From: Streptomyces dioscori
GTDB lineage: Bacteria; Actinomycetota; Actinomycetes; Streptomycetales; Streptomycetaceae
Length of the DNA: 64,000 nt
Reading direction: 5' to 3'
Assembly: GCF_003024195.1 (NCBI RefSeq)
Contig: NZ_KZ679057.1
Span: 62,001 to 126,000 of the forward strand
Shown: positions 52,023 through 60,458 of the stretch, piece by piece
Layout: every line of letters begins with the position of its first letter
Position numbering within the stretch: the stretch's first letter is position 1
Translations under genes and position numbers: made by a program
Notes under the pieces: generated by a model
Database searches by the model: none
Seen by the model: only the letters and a program-made list of their open reading frames with translations
Told to the model about the DNA's origin: nothing

Positions 52023-53209
52023 TGTCCCAGCAAGTCTGGGACGATCCGGAACCGCTCACCGTCGAATCCGCGCCCGTGCCCGAGTACGGAACGGGGTCGC
52101 TCGCCGACCTCCTGCCCACCCTGGCCGCGGGCATGGACGTACCGGACATGACCGCCTCGCTCGGCGAACTGAGCCCCGCCGACCGGAACTGCGTCTTCCT
52201 GATCGACGGCCTCGGCTGGGAACAGCTGAAGGCACACCCGGACGAGGCCCCGTTCATGAGCTCCCTGCTGGGCAGCTCGCGCGGCGGCACCGGCCGGCCG
52301 ATCACGGCGGGCTATCCCGCGACCACCGCCACCTCGCTGGCCTCGGTCGGCACGGGCCTGCCTCCGGGAGCCCACGGACTGCCCGGCTACACCGTGCGGA
52401 ACCCGGAGACCGGCGAGCTGATGAACCAGCTCCGCTGGATCCCCTGGACCAAGCCGGGCAAGTGGCAGCCGTACCCCACGGTGTTCCAGCTGGCCGACGC
52501 GGCGGGCGTGCACACGGCCCAGGTGTCGGCCCCGCACTTCCAGAACACCCCCCTGACCAAGATCGCGCTCAGCGGCGGCACGTTCCACGGCCGGCTGACC
52601 GGCGAGGACCGCATGGACATGGCGGCCGAGCAACTGGCCGCGGGGGACCGCTCGCTGGTCTACACGTACTACGCCGAGGTCGACGGCAAGGGACACCGCT
52701 TCGGCATCGACTCCGACGCCTGGCGCGGACAGCTCATGTACGTGGACCGGCTGGTCCAGCGCCTGGCCGAGCAACTGCCGCCGCGCGCGGCCCTGTACGT
52801 CACGGCCGACCACGGCATGATCGACGTCCCCTTCGACGAGCAGCACCGGATCGACTTCGACGAGGACTGGGAGCTGCGCGCGGGCGTCGCCCTCCTCGGC
52901 GGCGAGGGCCGCGCCCGGCATGTGTACGCGGTCCCGGGAGCCGAGTCGGACGTCCTGACCTGCTGGCGCGAGGTGCTCGGCGAGCAGTTCTGGGTGGCCT
53001 CGCGCGACGAGGCGATCGCGGCGGGCTGGTTCGGCCCGCACGTCGACGAACGGGTGTACGCGCGCATCGGCGACGTGGTCGCGGCCGCCCGGGACGACGT
53101 GCTGATCACCGCGTCCGAGCGGGAGCCGAAGGAGTCGCTGATGGTCGGCAACCACGGCTCGATGACCCCGGCGGAACAACACATTCCACTGCTGGAAGTG
53201 CGTTCCTGA
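52022..53209 (+). CDS. Alkaline-phosphatase-superfamily protein (nucleotide pyrophosphatase/phosphodiesterase-like)
   Basis: 395 residues. NCVFLIDGLGWEQL near residue 58 gives the first metal Asp. PITAGYPATTATSLASVGTG carries the Thr/Ser nucleophile region typical of NPP enzymes, and LYVTADHGMIDVPFDEQHRI and SLMVGNHGSMTPAEQHIPLL provide the Asp/His/His zinc ligands. No signal peptide is present, so it is cytoplasmic or exported by another route. It likely hydrolyses phosphodiester or pyrophosphate bonds; the substrate is unknown. Translation is coupled to DUF5998. Confidence 0.87.
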   Translation: MSQQVWDDPEPLTVESAPVPEYGTGSLADLLPTLAAGMDVPDMTASLGELSPADRNCVFLIDGLGWEQLKAHPDEAPFMSSLLGSSRGGTGRPITAGYPATTATSLASVGTGLPPGAHGLPGYTVRNPETGELMNQLRWIPWTKPGKWQPYPTVFQLADAAGVHTAQVSAPHFQNTPLTKIALSGGTFHGRLTGEDRMDMAAEQLAAGDRSLVYTYYAEVDGKGHRFGIDSDAWRGQLMYVDRLVQRLAEQLPPRAALYVTADHGMIDVPFDEQHRIDFDEDWELRAGVALLGGEGRARHVYAVPGAESDVLTCWREVLGEQFWVASRDEAIAAGWFGPHVDERVYARIGDVVAAARDDVLITASEREPKESLMVGNHGSMTPAEQHIPLLEVRS

Positions 53210-53291
53210 CCCTCCGCCCGCCGGGCTTCATCACCTGCCCACTCCTGACTTCACCGCTGCCTCGTCCCTGCTGAAAGGTGCTCGACTCCCC

Positions 53292-53942
53292 ATGCCCGAG
53301 CTGGTGTTCTTCTCCGGAACCATGGACTGCGGGAAGTCGACGCTGGCTCTGCAGCGAATCTACAATCGGTCCGCACGAGGTCTGCAAGGCGTGATCTTCA
53401 CACGTGATGATCGGGCGGGAGAGGGAAAGCTCTCCTCGCGGCTCGGCTTGGTGACGGATGCCGTTGAGGCGGCACCGGAGATGGATCTGTACTCCTATGT
53501 CGTGGGTCGTATGTCGCAGGGCGACAGGGTCGACTATCTGATCGTGGATGAGGCGCAGTTCCTGGCGTCGGAGCAGGTCGACCAGTTGGCGCGGGTCGTG
53601 GACGACCTGGAGCTCGACGTTTTCGCCTTCGGTATCACGACCGACTTCCGGGCCAGGCTCTTCCCTGGCTCGCAGCGGCTGATCGAGCTGGCGGACCGGA
53701 TAGAGGCACTCCAGGTGGAGGCGATGTGCTGGTGCGGCGCCCGCGCCACGCACAACGCCCGCACCGTGGGTGGTGAGATGGTCGTGGAGGGCGAGCAGAT
53801 CGTCGTCGGCGATGTGAACCATCCGGCTGCGGAGGTCGGCTACGAGGTGTTGTGCCGACGCCACCATCGTCGCCGTATGACGAGCGCATCCGCCCATGCC
53901 GGCGCGCTCTCGCCCGACGTGCTGCCGGTGGCCTCCGACTGA
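53292..53942 (+). CDS. tdk: Thymidine kinase
   Basis: 216 residues. Thymidine kinase type II phosphorylates thymidine in salvage. Walker A is SGTMDCGKSTLALQR (about 8-22), Walker B is VDYLIVDEAQFLA, and the lasso/substrate region is FGITTDFRARLFPGSQRLIE. Four zinc ligands lie in CWCGARATHNAR and the later C-RRHH. AAGGTG lies about 12 nt upstream of the ATG. The C-terminal ~25 residues are non-conserved. It is the last core gene before the accessory stretch at 54-55 kb. Confidence 0.95.
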   Translation: MPELVFFSGTMDCGKSTLALQRIYNRSARGLQGVIFTRDDRAGEGKLSSRLGLVTDAVEAAPEMDLYSYVVGRMSQGDRVDYLIVDEAQFLASEQVDQLARVVDDLELDVFAFGITTDFRARLFPGSQRLIELADRIEALQVEAMCWCGARATHNARTVGGEMVVEGEQIVVGDVNHPAAEVGYEVLCRRHHRRRMTSASAHAGALSPDVLPVASD

Positions 53943-54102
53943 GGCGTGTGGGCCGGGCCGCTGACGCGAACCGTTTGCCTGACGTGGTGCCAGCTCCCAA
54001 CAGGCCAAGACGTGGAAGAGGCCCGCCGGCGGGCGCGAGGCTCTTGTGGAAGCGCCCCCAGAGTGCGACCGAGCGCATCACTGTCCCCTTCAGTCGGTCT
54101 GA

Positions 54103-54674
54103 TGGGGGAGATTCGCGGCGGGCGCGTTCTCCCGGCTCACGCTGGAGGTCCGGGCGCACGACGAGAGCGACACCAGTGCCTGGAAGCGGTTCAAGAACGA
54201 CGCCGTGCCGGCGGGGTGGACGTCGCGGGCCTGCCGGCCAAGCCCACCGGCATCGGCCTGATGACCGGCTCGGGCACGGTGTGTGCAACGACCGAGTCGA
54301 ACCCGACGATCGTCTCCGACCCGACCCGACCCGACCCGACCCCGGCCCTGACCGCGACGGCACAGACCGCGGCCGGAGGCGAGAAGGACGCACAGCTGCG
54401 CGCCTATCACGACCTCGACCACAAGAACAGTGACAGCACCTGGTCGGACACCACGACTGGCAACGGCGACCTGAGCCCGTCCAGTGCCGTGTGCATCGCG
54501 ACAGTGGTCTGTGAAGGCGGCGTATTCCTGGCCGGAGCGGAAGCGGTCTTCGTGGCAGGGCTCGGTGCTCACACGGCGGATGCGACCGACGAAGAACGCG
54601 AACGCGGCGCCATTCAATTTCTTACCCGAACGGCCAAGAGTGAGGCGAGGAGAATAGCGGCCGGGGCTCTGTGA
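54103..54674 (+). pseudogene. Decayed gene fragment with a frame switch
   Basis: Right after a TGA at 54100 a frame with strongly coding-like codons (FAAGAFSRLTLEVRAHDESD, then TSAWKRFKNDAVPA) runs to about 54225 and then ends. From there a different frame looks coding (GVDVAGLPAKPTGIGLMTGS ... AAGGEKDAQLRAYHDLDHKN ... AIQFLTRTAKSEARRIAAGA) to the stop at 54674. No start codon precedes the first part. I read this as an N-terminally truncated, frameshifted gene. The family is unrecognised. Bases 53943-54102 hold nothing identifiable. Confidence 0.5.
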
Positions 54675-54714
54675 GGGCGTGGTGCAGGCGGTGGGATACT
54701 GAAGGGTGCCAACG

Positions 54715-54807
54715 ATGAATACGCATCATTCTTCGCCAAGCGGAACATGGTGGGATCACTGCCTGTGCTGTACAACGTTCACGAGGCAATGGGAGCTCGC
54801 GCTGTGA
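54715..54807 (+). CDS. Tiny ORF 1 of an overlapping trio, 30 aa
   Basis: MNTHHSSPSGTWWDHCLCCT then TFTRQWELAL, with GAAGGG 8 nt before the ATG. Its TGA overlaps the GTG of the next ORF (GTGA). Three Cys (CLCC) and three Trp in 30 residues are unusual. It could be a leader peptide for coupling, a small peptide product, or chance. Confidence 0.4.
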   Translation: MNTHHSSPSGTWWDHCLCCTTFTRQWELAL

Positions 54808-55124
54808 GGGCGACGGTGAATGATTCCCGGTGCGGAACACTTGACCACATCTACCTGGGCTACCTGACCGACCGTGCGGAGTCGGGACTGCGTGTGGGGT
54901 GGAAGGAGGTGCTGCGTGATGCCTGGTACGGAATCCTCGCATGGCTGGCAGTGTGTCTTGTCGTACTGTTTGTCGCAGGTCTTGCGTGGCTCGTCGTTCC
55001 CCTTGGTTTGTGGCTCGGTTCCGTGCTTGTTGTGACTTCTGTTCGCCGTGTCATGGGGCATACCATCAAATGTTCTTTGCTCTATGGCGTCCACTGGCCT
55101 TTTCAATTGGGCGAGTTGATATGA
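54804..55124 (+). CDS. Small membrane protein, 106 aa, unknown
   Basis: Begins VRATVNDSRCGTLDHIYLGY. I chose the GTG at 54804 because GGGAG lies 8 nt upstream and it overlaps the preceding stop; an in-frame ATG at 54747 is an alternative. A charged N-terminal half (TDRAESGLRVGWKEVLRDAW) precedes two hydrophobic helices (YGILAWLAVCLVVLFVAGLA and WLVVPLGLWLGSVLVVTSV). The tail is VMGHTIKCSLLYGVHWPFQL. No family is recognised. Base composition is clearly less GC-rich than in the core genes, suggesting acquired DNA. It overlaps the next ORF by ATGA. Confidence 0.6.
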   Translation: MRATVNDSRCGTLDHIYLGYLTDRAESGLRVGWKEVLRDAWYGILAWLAVCLVVLFVAGLAWLVVPLGLWLGSVLVVTSVRRVMGHTIKCSLLYGVHWPFQLGELI

Positions 55125-55249
55125 AATATCAATACCGGATTCTGCTCGACGATTGCGGACGCCGAACTGGTTGGAGGCTTTCTCTGTGGAAAGTAGGGCC
55201 GCCTGACGGGCAGGAGCCGTTCCAAGAGGTCTCCTTGGAGGGCGCGTAG
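55121..55249 (+). CDS. Tiny ORF 3 of the trio, 42 aa
   Basis: MKYQYRILLDDCGRRTGWRL ... VGPPDGQEPFQEVSLEGA. The ATG overlaps the upstream stop (ATGA), and a weak GGGCGAG site lies before it. It is charged and soluble with no recognised family. The overlap suggests co-translation with the membrane protein. Confidence 0.45.
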   Translation: MKYQYRILLDDCGRRTGWRLSLWKVGPPDGQEPFQEVSLEGA

Positions 55250-55349
55250 TGCCGACGTGTTCTCTGCGGACACCGCGGCCCGGCAGTGCGGGCCCGGCAC
55301 ATGGCAGCCCGGCCCCCAAGGGCCCGGCGCCGCCGCGTACGCGCTCGGC

Positions 55350-56144
55350 TCAGCGGCTGGTCCGTACCAGTGAGAACGCCGCGCCCTCCAGGTCCGCCAC
55401 CATGGCGATCCGGCCGTACGGGCTGTCGTGGGCCGGCTTGAGGACGTGGCCGCCGAGTTCGACGACCAGGGCCACCGCCGCGTCCACGTCGACGACCTCG
55501 AAGTACGTCATCCAGTGGGCGCCCCGGTCGCGGGGTAGGGCGTTGCCGACGCCGTGGATTCCGGCCACCGGGCGGCCCTTGATGTGCAGGGTGACGTAGT
55601 CGGAGTCGGCGGAGACGACGGGCTCCTCCTCGTAGCCGAAGACCGTCTCGTAGAACTTGGCGACACCCGCGGACTCACGGGTGACGAGCTCGTTCCAGGT
55701 GGGGGTCCCGGGCACCCCGGCGATGCCCGCACCGAGATGGGCCGCCGCCTGCCAGACGCCGAACACGGCACCCGAGGGGTCCGAGGCGATCGCCAGGCGC
55801 CCGGCGTTGTCGGCGACCAGCGGGCCGACGCCGACCGTGCCGCCGCAGTGCCGGACCGTCTCCGCCGTCAGGTCCACGTCGTCCGAGGCGAGGTAGGGCG
55901 TCCACGCCACGGGCAGATGGCGGTCCGGTGGGAGCTGGCCGATGCCCGCCACCTCCTGTCCGTCCAGCTGCGCCCGTACATAGGCCCCCAGCTGCTGCGG
56001 ACCGGGCTGGAACTCCCAGCCGAACAGTTCCCCGTAGAACTCCTGGGTCGCGGCCATCCCGTGCACCATCAGACTCACCCAGCAGGGCGTGCCGGGCGTG
56101 TACGCAGAGCCGTTCAGGCCGGCCGACTCCCGTGCCTCGGTCAT
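55350..56144 (-). CDS. VOC-family protein with two glyoxalase-like domains
   Basis: 264 residues from the ATG at 56144 (GAGGAGAGGG upstream). Two repeats of the vicinal-oxygen-chelate fold are visible: PCWVSLMVHGMAATQEFYGE, then LFGWEFQPG in the first half and TWNELVTRESAGVAKFYETV, then FGYEEE in the second. Each ends with a DPSGAVFGVWQ- or DLEGAAFSLVRT-like strand. It resembles the 27-kDa antigen Cfp30B type of Actinobacteria. Metal ligands are not obvious, so a binding or hydroxylase-like role is uncertain. It is divergent from the sulfurtransferase gene. Confidence 0.87.
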   Translation of the reverse strand: MTEARESAGLNGSAYTPGTPCWVSLMVHGMAATQEFYGELFGWEFQPGPQQLGAYVRAQLDGQEVAGIGQLPPDRHLPVAWTPYLASDDVDLTAETVRHCGGTVGVGPLVADNAGRLAIASDPSGAVFGVWQAAAHLGAGIAGVPGTPTWNELVTRESAGVAKFYETVFGYEEEPVVSADSDYVTLHIKGRPVAGIHGVGNALPRDRGAHWMTYFEVVDVDAAVALVVELGGHVLKPAHDSPYGRIAMVADLEGAAFSLVRTSR

Positions 56145-56457
56145 CGTCACCCTCTCCTCGGCGCCTCGCGGGGCCGCTTCACTTCCGCTGTCGAACCGGG
56201 CCTGTCGCCGTCCTTGAGCGCGGCGCCCGGTGCCGATGGTCGCACCACCGGCGGTCGGCCGCGCCACGGCCGGACGGCCCACGGCGCGAGGATGCCCGCA
56301 TTCCTGTTGCCCATCCGTTTCCCCGCGATTGCCTGAGCATGTCCATCGGCCGTACAGCGTGTGCCCGTTCCTGCACGCCGAGTGGTCGGGTCTGCCCGGC
56401 GGAGCACAGTAGCCGGACCTGGACGAAGTGGCCACCCCGTGCGCGAGGATGGTGGCC
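56145..56457. other. Divergent promoter region, VOC / sulfurtransferase
   Basis: About 310 bases with no gene. I see no distinct operator or terminator; GGCCGCGCCACGGCCGG-type short palindromes are common in such GC-rich DNA. Confidence 0.35.
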
Positions 56458-57285
56458 ATGAACGCCATCATCTCCGCATCCCGACTCGCGAGCGACCTGA
56501 CGGGGCCGAACCCGCCGGTCGTGCTGGACATCCGCTGGCAGCTGGGCGGCCCGAACCTGCGCCACGCCTACGAGGAGGCGCACATTCCGGGGGCCGTCTA
56601 CGTGGACCTCGACACCGAACTCGCCGGTCCCGCGGGCGCGGCGGGCCGCCACCCGCTGCCGGACCCGGAGGTCTTCGCCGAGGCCATGCGCGCGGCCGGG
56701 GTCTCCGCGGACCGTGACGTCATCGTGTACGACGGAGGGCTCGGCTGGGCCGCCGCGCGGGCCTGGTGGCTGTTGCGCTGGACGGGTCACCCGTCGGTGC
56801 GTGTGCTTGACGGCGGCCTCGCGGCCTGGAGCGGTCCGGTCGAGAGCGGCCCTGCCGCTCCGGCCGCCGGCACCTTCGTACCGGCTCCGGGGAAGGTGTC
56901 CCTGCTCGACGCCGACGGCGCCGCGGCGTTGGCCCGCACGGGTCTGCTGCTCGACGCCCGGGCCGCCGAGCGCTATCGCGGCGACGTCGAGCCGATCGAC
57001 CGGGTCGGCGGCCACATCCCCGGCGCGGTCTCGGCGCCGACCACCGCGAATGTGGCCGAATCCGGTCGCTTCCTGCCGCCCGCCGAACTCGCCGAGCGCT
57101 TCGCGTCCCTGGGCGCCGACGGTTCTTCCGAGGTCGGCGTCTACTGCGGCTCGGGCGTCTCGGGCGCGCACGAGGTCCTCGCGCTGGCGGTCGCGGGCAT
57201 CCCGGCGGCGCTGTACGTGGGGTCCTGGTCGGAGTGGTCGCGGGACGAGGGGCGCCCGGTCGCTACCGGCCCCGATCCGCAGTAG
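56458..57285 (+). CDS. 3-mercaptopyruvate-type sulfurtransferase (two rhodanese domains)
   Basis: 275 residues from the ATG at 56458 (GAGG upstream). The N-terminal rhodanese domain has VVLDIRWQLGGPNLRHAYEE, then AHIPGAVYVDLDTELA. The C-terminal domain has LLLDARAAERYRGDVEPIDR and GHIPGAVSAPTTANV. The active cysteine sits in VGVYCGSGVSGAHEV; a CGSGV(S/T) loop is typical of mercaptopyruvate sulfurtransferases rather than thiosulfate enzymes (CRxG). It moves sulfane sulfur to thiols or cyanide. It converges on sepH across a repeat array and a hairpin. Confidence 0.9.
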   Translation: MNAIISASRLASDLTGPNPPVVLDIRWQLGGPNLRHAYEEAHIPGAVYVDLDTELAGPAGAAGRHPLPDPEVFAEAMRAAGVSADRDVIVYDGGLGWAAARAWWLLRWTGHPSVRVLDGGLAAWSGPVESGPAAPAAGTFVPAPGKVSLLDADGAAALARTGLLLDARAAERYRGDVEPIDRVGGHIPGAVSAPTTANVAESGRFLPPAELAERFASLGADGSSEVGVYCGSGVSGAHEVLALAVAGIPAALYVGSWSEWSRDEGRPVATGPDPQ

Positions 57286-57334
57286 CACCGGGGGCGCCGG
57301 GGGCACCGGCGAACGAGCCGACACGAAAGGGCGA

Positions 57335-57510
57335 ACCCGCAAGGAACGTCGGCTCCGTAGAAGCAGCCGGCCCTGTGAAGAACGTCGGACCCGCAAGGAA
57401 CATCGGACCCCCAGGAGCAGCCGGACCCGCAAGGAACGTCGGATCCGTAGAAGCACCTGGACCCGTAAGGAAGGCCGGAACGGTGAGGAAGGCCGGGCCG
57501 GTGAGGAAGG
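57335..57510. repeat. 18-bp imperfect tandem repeat array
   Basis: About ten 18-bp units in register start at 57335, 57353, 57371, 57389, 57407, 57425, 57443, 57461, 57479 and 57497, with consensus close to ACCCGTAAGGAACGTCGG. The array lies between the sulfurtransferase stop and the terminator. All frames through it stay largely open because the unit is a multiple of three, but no start or ribosome site supports a gene. Confidence 0.85.
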
Positions 57511-57527
57511 GTGATCGGGAAAGCAGA

Positions 57528-57554
57528 GGGCTCGCACCGAGACGGTGCGAGCCC
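57528..57554. terminator. Bidirectional 12-bp hairpin
   Basis: GGGCTCGCACCG (57528-57539) and its perfect complement (57543-57554) with a 3-nt loop, 18 bp from the convergent sepH stop. Confidence 0.85.
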
Positions 57555-57572
57555 CTGTCACTTCGCCACTTC

Positions 57573-58667
57573 CTAGTCCTGCTTCTTGCGTCGCGTCCCG
57601 AAGACGATCTCGTCCCAGCTCGGCACGGCCGCTCTGCGTCCCGGACGGACGCCGTCCGCCTCGGCCTGCCGGTCGGTGGCGCCGACGAGCCGGTCGCGGT
57701 GGCTGGCCACCGAGCGCGGCATGAGCACGTCCGCGTAGGCCGAACCGGCCGAGGCCGCAGGAGCCGGCGGCTCCTCCACCTCCGACTCCGGGACGGGCTG
57801 TTCCTCCGCCGCGGAGCGTTCCGTGGCCGAGGTCGCGGAGGCCGTCGAGACGGCGGGTCCTGCCGAGGGCCGCTCGGGCACGACCATGTCGCCGCGGAAG
57901 CTGGGCACCGCCTCCAGGAGGCTGGTCAGCGAGTCACGCTCACGCTCGCTGACGCCCTCCTCGATGTCCGGTTCGGACGACGGCGGCAGGCTCGGCCGCT
58001 CGATCTGCCGGTCCAAGGCGCGGTCCAGCGGACGGTCGCGGGGCAGCCGCGCGATACGCGGGACGAACGGAAAGCTGGGTTCGGCGGTGCCGAGGTCGTC
58101 GGACTCGCCGATCAGCGAGCGCGCCTCGTCGTCGACGGCCTGGACGAGCCGCCGGGGCGGGTCGTACGTCCAGCTCGCGGAGTGCGGTTCGCTCGCCACG
58201 CGGTAGACGAGCAGCACCTCCCAGGTGCCGTCGTCGCGGCGCCAGGAGTCCCACTGGACGGTCTCCTTGTCGGCGCCGCGGTGCAGCAGGCGCTCCTGCA
58301 CGGCCTCGCCGAGCTGGGGGCCGGTCGTCTCGCCGGGGCGGCGGACGGGCGTCTTGCGGGCCCGCTCCGCCATGAAGGCACGTTCGGCGAGGACGGGTCC
58401 CTCGAAGCGGCGCACCCGGTCGACGGGGATTCCGGCGAGCTGGGCGACCTCTTCGGCGGATGCTCCCGCGCGTATGCGTGCCTGGATGTCTCGGGGGCGG
58501 AGATGGCTCTCCACCTCGATCTCGATCTGGCCGAGGCGGGGACGGTCGCCGCGTACGGCGGCGCGTAGACGCTCGTCAATCGGAAGCGTGTACTCCGTGC
58601 TGTCCGCAGCCTTCAGCACCAGCCGTGTGCCGTCGTTGGAGACGGCCACGACACGCAGTTCGGGCAT
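57573..58667 (-). CDS. sepH: Cell-division regulator SepH (DUF3071)
   Basis: 364 residues from the ATG at 58667 (GGGAGG upstream). The N-terminal ~165 residues are the conserved DUF3071 part: MPELRVVAVSNDGTRLVLKA, RPRDIQARIRAGASAEEVAQ and LAGIPVDRVRRFEGPVLAER, a helix-turn-helix-like motif, then WDSWRRDDGTWEVLLVYRV. The rest is acidic and disordered, ending SWDEIVFGTRRKKQD, a conserved tail. In Streptomyces SepH binds FtsZ and stimulates filament assembly at sporulation septa (established). Position near the ptsH/pat region fits known synteny. Confidence 0.93.
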   Translation of the reverse strand: MPELRVVAVSNDGTRLVLKAADSTEYTLPIDERLRAAVRGDRPRLGQIEIEVESHLRPRDIQARIRAGASAEEVAQLAGIPVDRVRRFEGPVLAERAFMAERARKTPVRRPGETTGPQLGEAVQERLLHRGADKETVQWDSWRRDDGTWEVLLVYRVASEPHSASWTYDPPRRLVQAVDDEARSLIGESDDLGTAEPSFPFVPRIARLPRDRPLDRALDRQIERPSLPPSSEPDIEEGVSERERDSLTSLLEAVPSFRGDMVVPERPSAGPAVSTASATSATERSAAEEQPVPESEVEEPPAPAASAGSAYADVLMPRSVASHRDRLVGATDRQAEADGVRPGRRAAVPSWDEIVFGTRRKKQD

Positions 58668-59138
58668 GGGGACCTCCCGGGTGGTGCCTGCCGACGTCAC
58701 GTGCGTCGCTGCTTCCGCTAGTCGAGTGTGGCCTGCCCGGGTGCAGCCTGCCACAACCTTGCCGAGTTGCCCGGCGTGTCGGACGGTGGCCCGAACTCGC
58801 CGTTATGGCACGGTTACCTATTCGCAACGCTAAGTGACGACCCTCATCACCCTGTGCAACGGGCCCCCTCTCGGCGGTCCTGTACGGCTCCGGACACCCT
58901 GGCGTGCGTCCGGTCCCAGGGCTCGCAACAGTACTCCATTCGGGCCACTTGCGTGGATCGGCACGCCACCGAACTTCTGTCCGGAGGCGGGAGTTGGCCG
59001 CCCGGGGTGACATTCTCGTGATCATGATGAGACTGGTTCTTCACATGATCGCCGGATGTGGAGTGAGTCGCTTCGACCGTACGTCCTGTGCTCGGGCAAC
59101 CGGTCGGCGCGACGGCTGCTCGTGGTCTGTCCGGGCCG
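58668..59138. other. sepH upstream region
   Basis: About 470 bases with no credible gene. It must contain the sepH promoter, but I cannot assign boxes with confidence. Several TGATCATGATGAG-like short palindromes lie near 59020-59035. Nothing else is recognised. Confidence 0.4.
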
Positions 59139-60458
59139 TCAGTCGCCCAGGATCCGCCGCAAGTAGTCGTTGCCGAAGCGCCGTTCCGGGTCGAGGTCGT
59201 CCCGCAGGGCGGTGAACTCGCCGAAGCGCGGATAGACATCGGCGAAGTACTCCGCGTCACGGGTGTGCACCTTGCCCCAGTGGGGACGGCCCTCGTGCGC
59301 GGTGAAGATCCGCTCGGCGGCGCTGAAGTACGCCTGGTACGGCGTCCCCCTGAACATGTGGACCGCGATGTACGCGCTGTCCCGGCCGGACGCGGTGGAG
59401 AGGGTGATGTCGTCCGCGGGGGCCGTTCGCACCTCCACCGGGAAGCTGATGCGCAGAGGCGAACGGTCGACCATGGCCTTCAGTTCGCGCAGTGCCTCGA
59501 CCAGGGCGGCTCGCGGAACCGCGTATTCCATCTCCGTGAAACGCACCCGGCGCGGAGAAGTGAAGACCTTGTAGGGAATGTCGGTGTAGGTGCGCGCGGA
59601 CAGGGCGCGGCTGGAGATCCGGGCGATCGAGGGGATCGTGGCGGGGACGGCCCGGCCCACGTAGTTGGCCGCCTGGAAGACCCCGTTCGAGAGGAACTCG
59701 TCCTCGTACAGGCCGCGGACGGTACCGACCGGCTTCTCCGGGCCCACGCTGCGGTTGTTGCGCTTGGTGTTGCAGTTGCCGGTGTGGGGGAACCAGTAGA
59801 ACTCGAAGTGCTCGTTCTCCGTGAACAGTTCGTCGAACGAACCTGTCACTTCGTCGAAGCTCATCGGCTCCTCGCGCGCGGAGAGGAGGAAAAGGGGCTC
59901 TACGGAGAAGGTGATCGCGGTGATGATCCCCAGGGCGCCTATTCCGATCCGGGCCGCCGCGAAGACCTCGGGGTTCTCCTTCTCGGAGCAGGAGAGGACC
60001 GAGCCGTCGGCGGTCACCAGTTCAAGTCCCGCGATCTGGGCGGCGATCGAGGCGGAGTCGCGGCCGGTGCCGTGCGTGCCGGTGCTGGTCGCGCCCGACA
60101 CCGTCTGCTCCATGATGTCGCCCATGTTCGTGAGCGACAGGCCCTCGCGGGCCAGGGCGAGGTTGAGGCGCTTGAGCGGTGTGCCGGCCTCCACGGTGAC
60201 GGTGCCGTTGTCACGGTCGATCCGGCGGATGCCGGTCAACAGCTGAGGGCGGATCAGTACGCCGTCGGTCGCCGCCGCCGCGGTGAAGGAGTGGCCCGTA
60301 CCGACGGCCTTGACTCTGAGTCCGTCCTCGGCGGCTTGGCGCACGGCGGCGGAGAGTTCCTCGACGGAGGCGGGAGTGACCTCCCGGGCCGGCCGGGCGG
60401 TGACGTTCCCGGCCCAGTTACGCCAGGTGCCGCTCTTCGCGCTCACTGTGCTTCTCAT
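59139..60458 (-). CDS. FAD-linked sugar-1,4-lactone / alditol oxidase family protein
   Basis: 439 residues from the ATG at 60458 (GGGAGG site). The N-terminal FAD domain shows VKAVGTGHSFTAAAATDGVL, whose His is the expected covalent FAD attachment site in this family. It also shows NLALAREGLSLTNMGDIMEQ, then TVSGATSTGTHGTG. The C-terminal ALO domain has FEFYWFPHTGNCNTKRNN and HWGKVHTRDAEYFADVYPRF. Relatives oxidise D-arabinono- or L-gulono-lactones or alditols with O2. It follows an MFS gene with a 41-bp overlap, so the transporter and oxidase are co-translated. The substrate is unknown. Confidence 0.88.
   Translation of the reverse strand: MRSTVSAKSGTWRNWAGNVTARPAREVTPASVEELSAAVRQAAEDGLRVKAVGTGHSFTAAAATDGVLIRPQLLTGIRRIDRDNGTVTVEAGTPLKRLNLALAREGLSLTNMGDIMEQTVSGATSTGTHGTGRDSASIAAQIAGLELVTADGSVLSCSEKENPEVFAAARIGIGALGIITAITFSVEPLFLLSAREEPMSFDEVTGSFDELFTENEHFEFYWFPHTGNCNTKRNNRSVGPEKPVGTVRGLYEDEFLSNGVFQAANYVGRAVPATIPSIARISSRALSARTYTDIPYKVFTSPRRVRFTEMEYAVPRAALVEALRELKAMVDRSPLRISFPVEVRTAPADDITLSTASGRDSAYIAVHMFRGTPYQAYFSAAERIFTAHEGRPHWGKVHTRDAEYFADVYPRFGEFTALRDDLDPERRFGNDYLRRILGD

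Noticed and set aside
54715..54807. 30-aa ORF as a classical transcription attenuator leader
   Set aside because: It has no run of one amino acid's codons and no terminator hairpin follows before the next gene.
57300..57520. 18-bp array as a CRISPR locus
   Set aside because: Units are contiguous with no unique spacers, so this is a simple tandem repeat.
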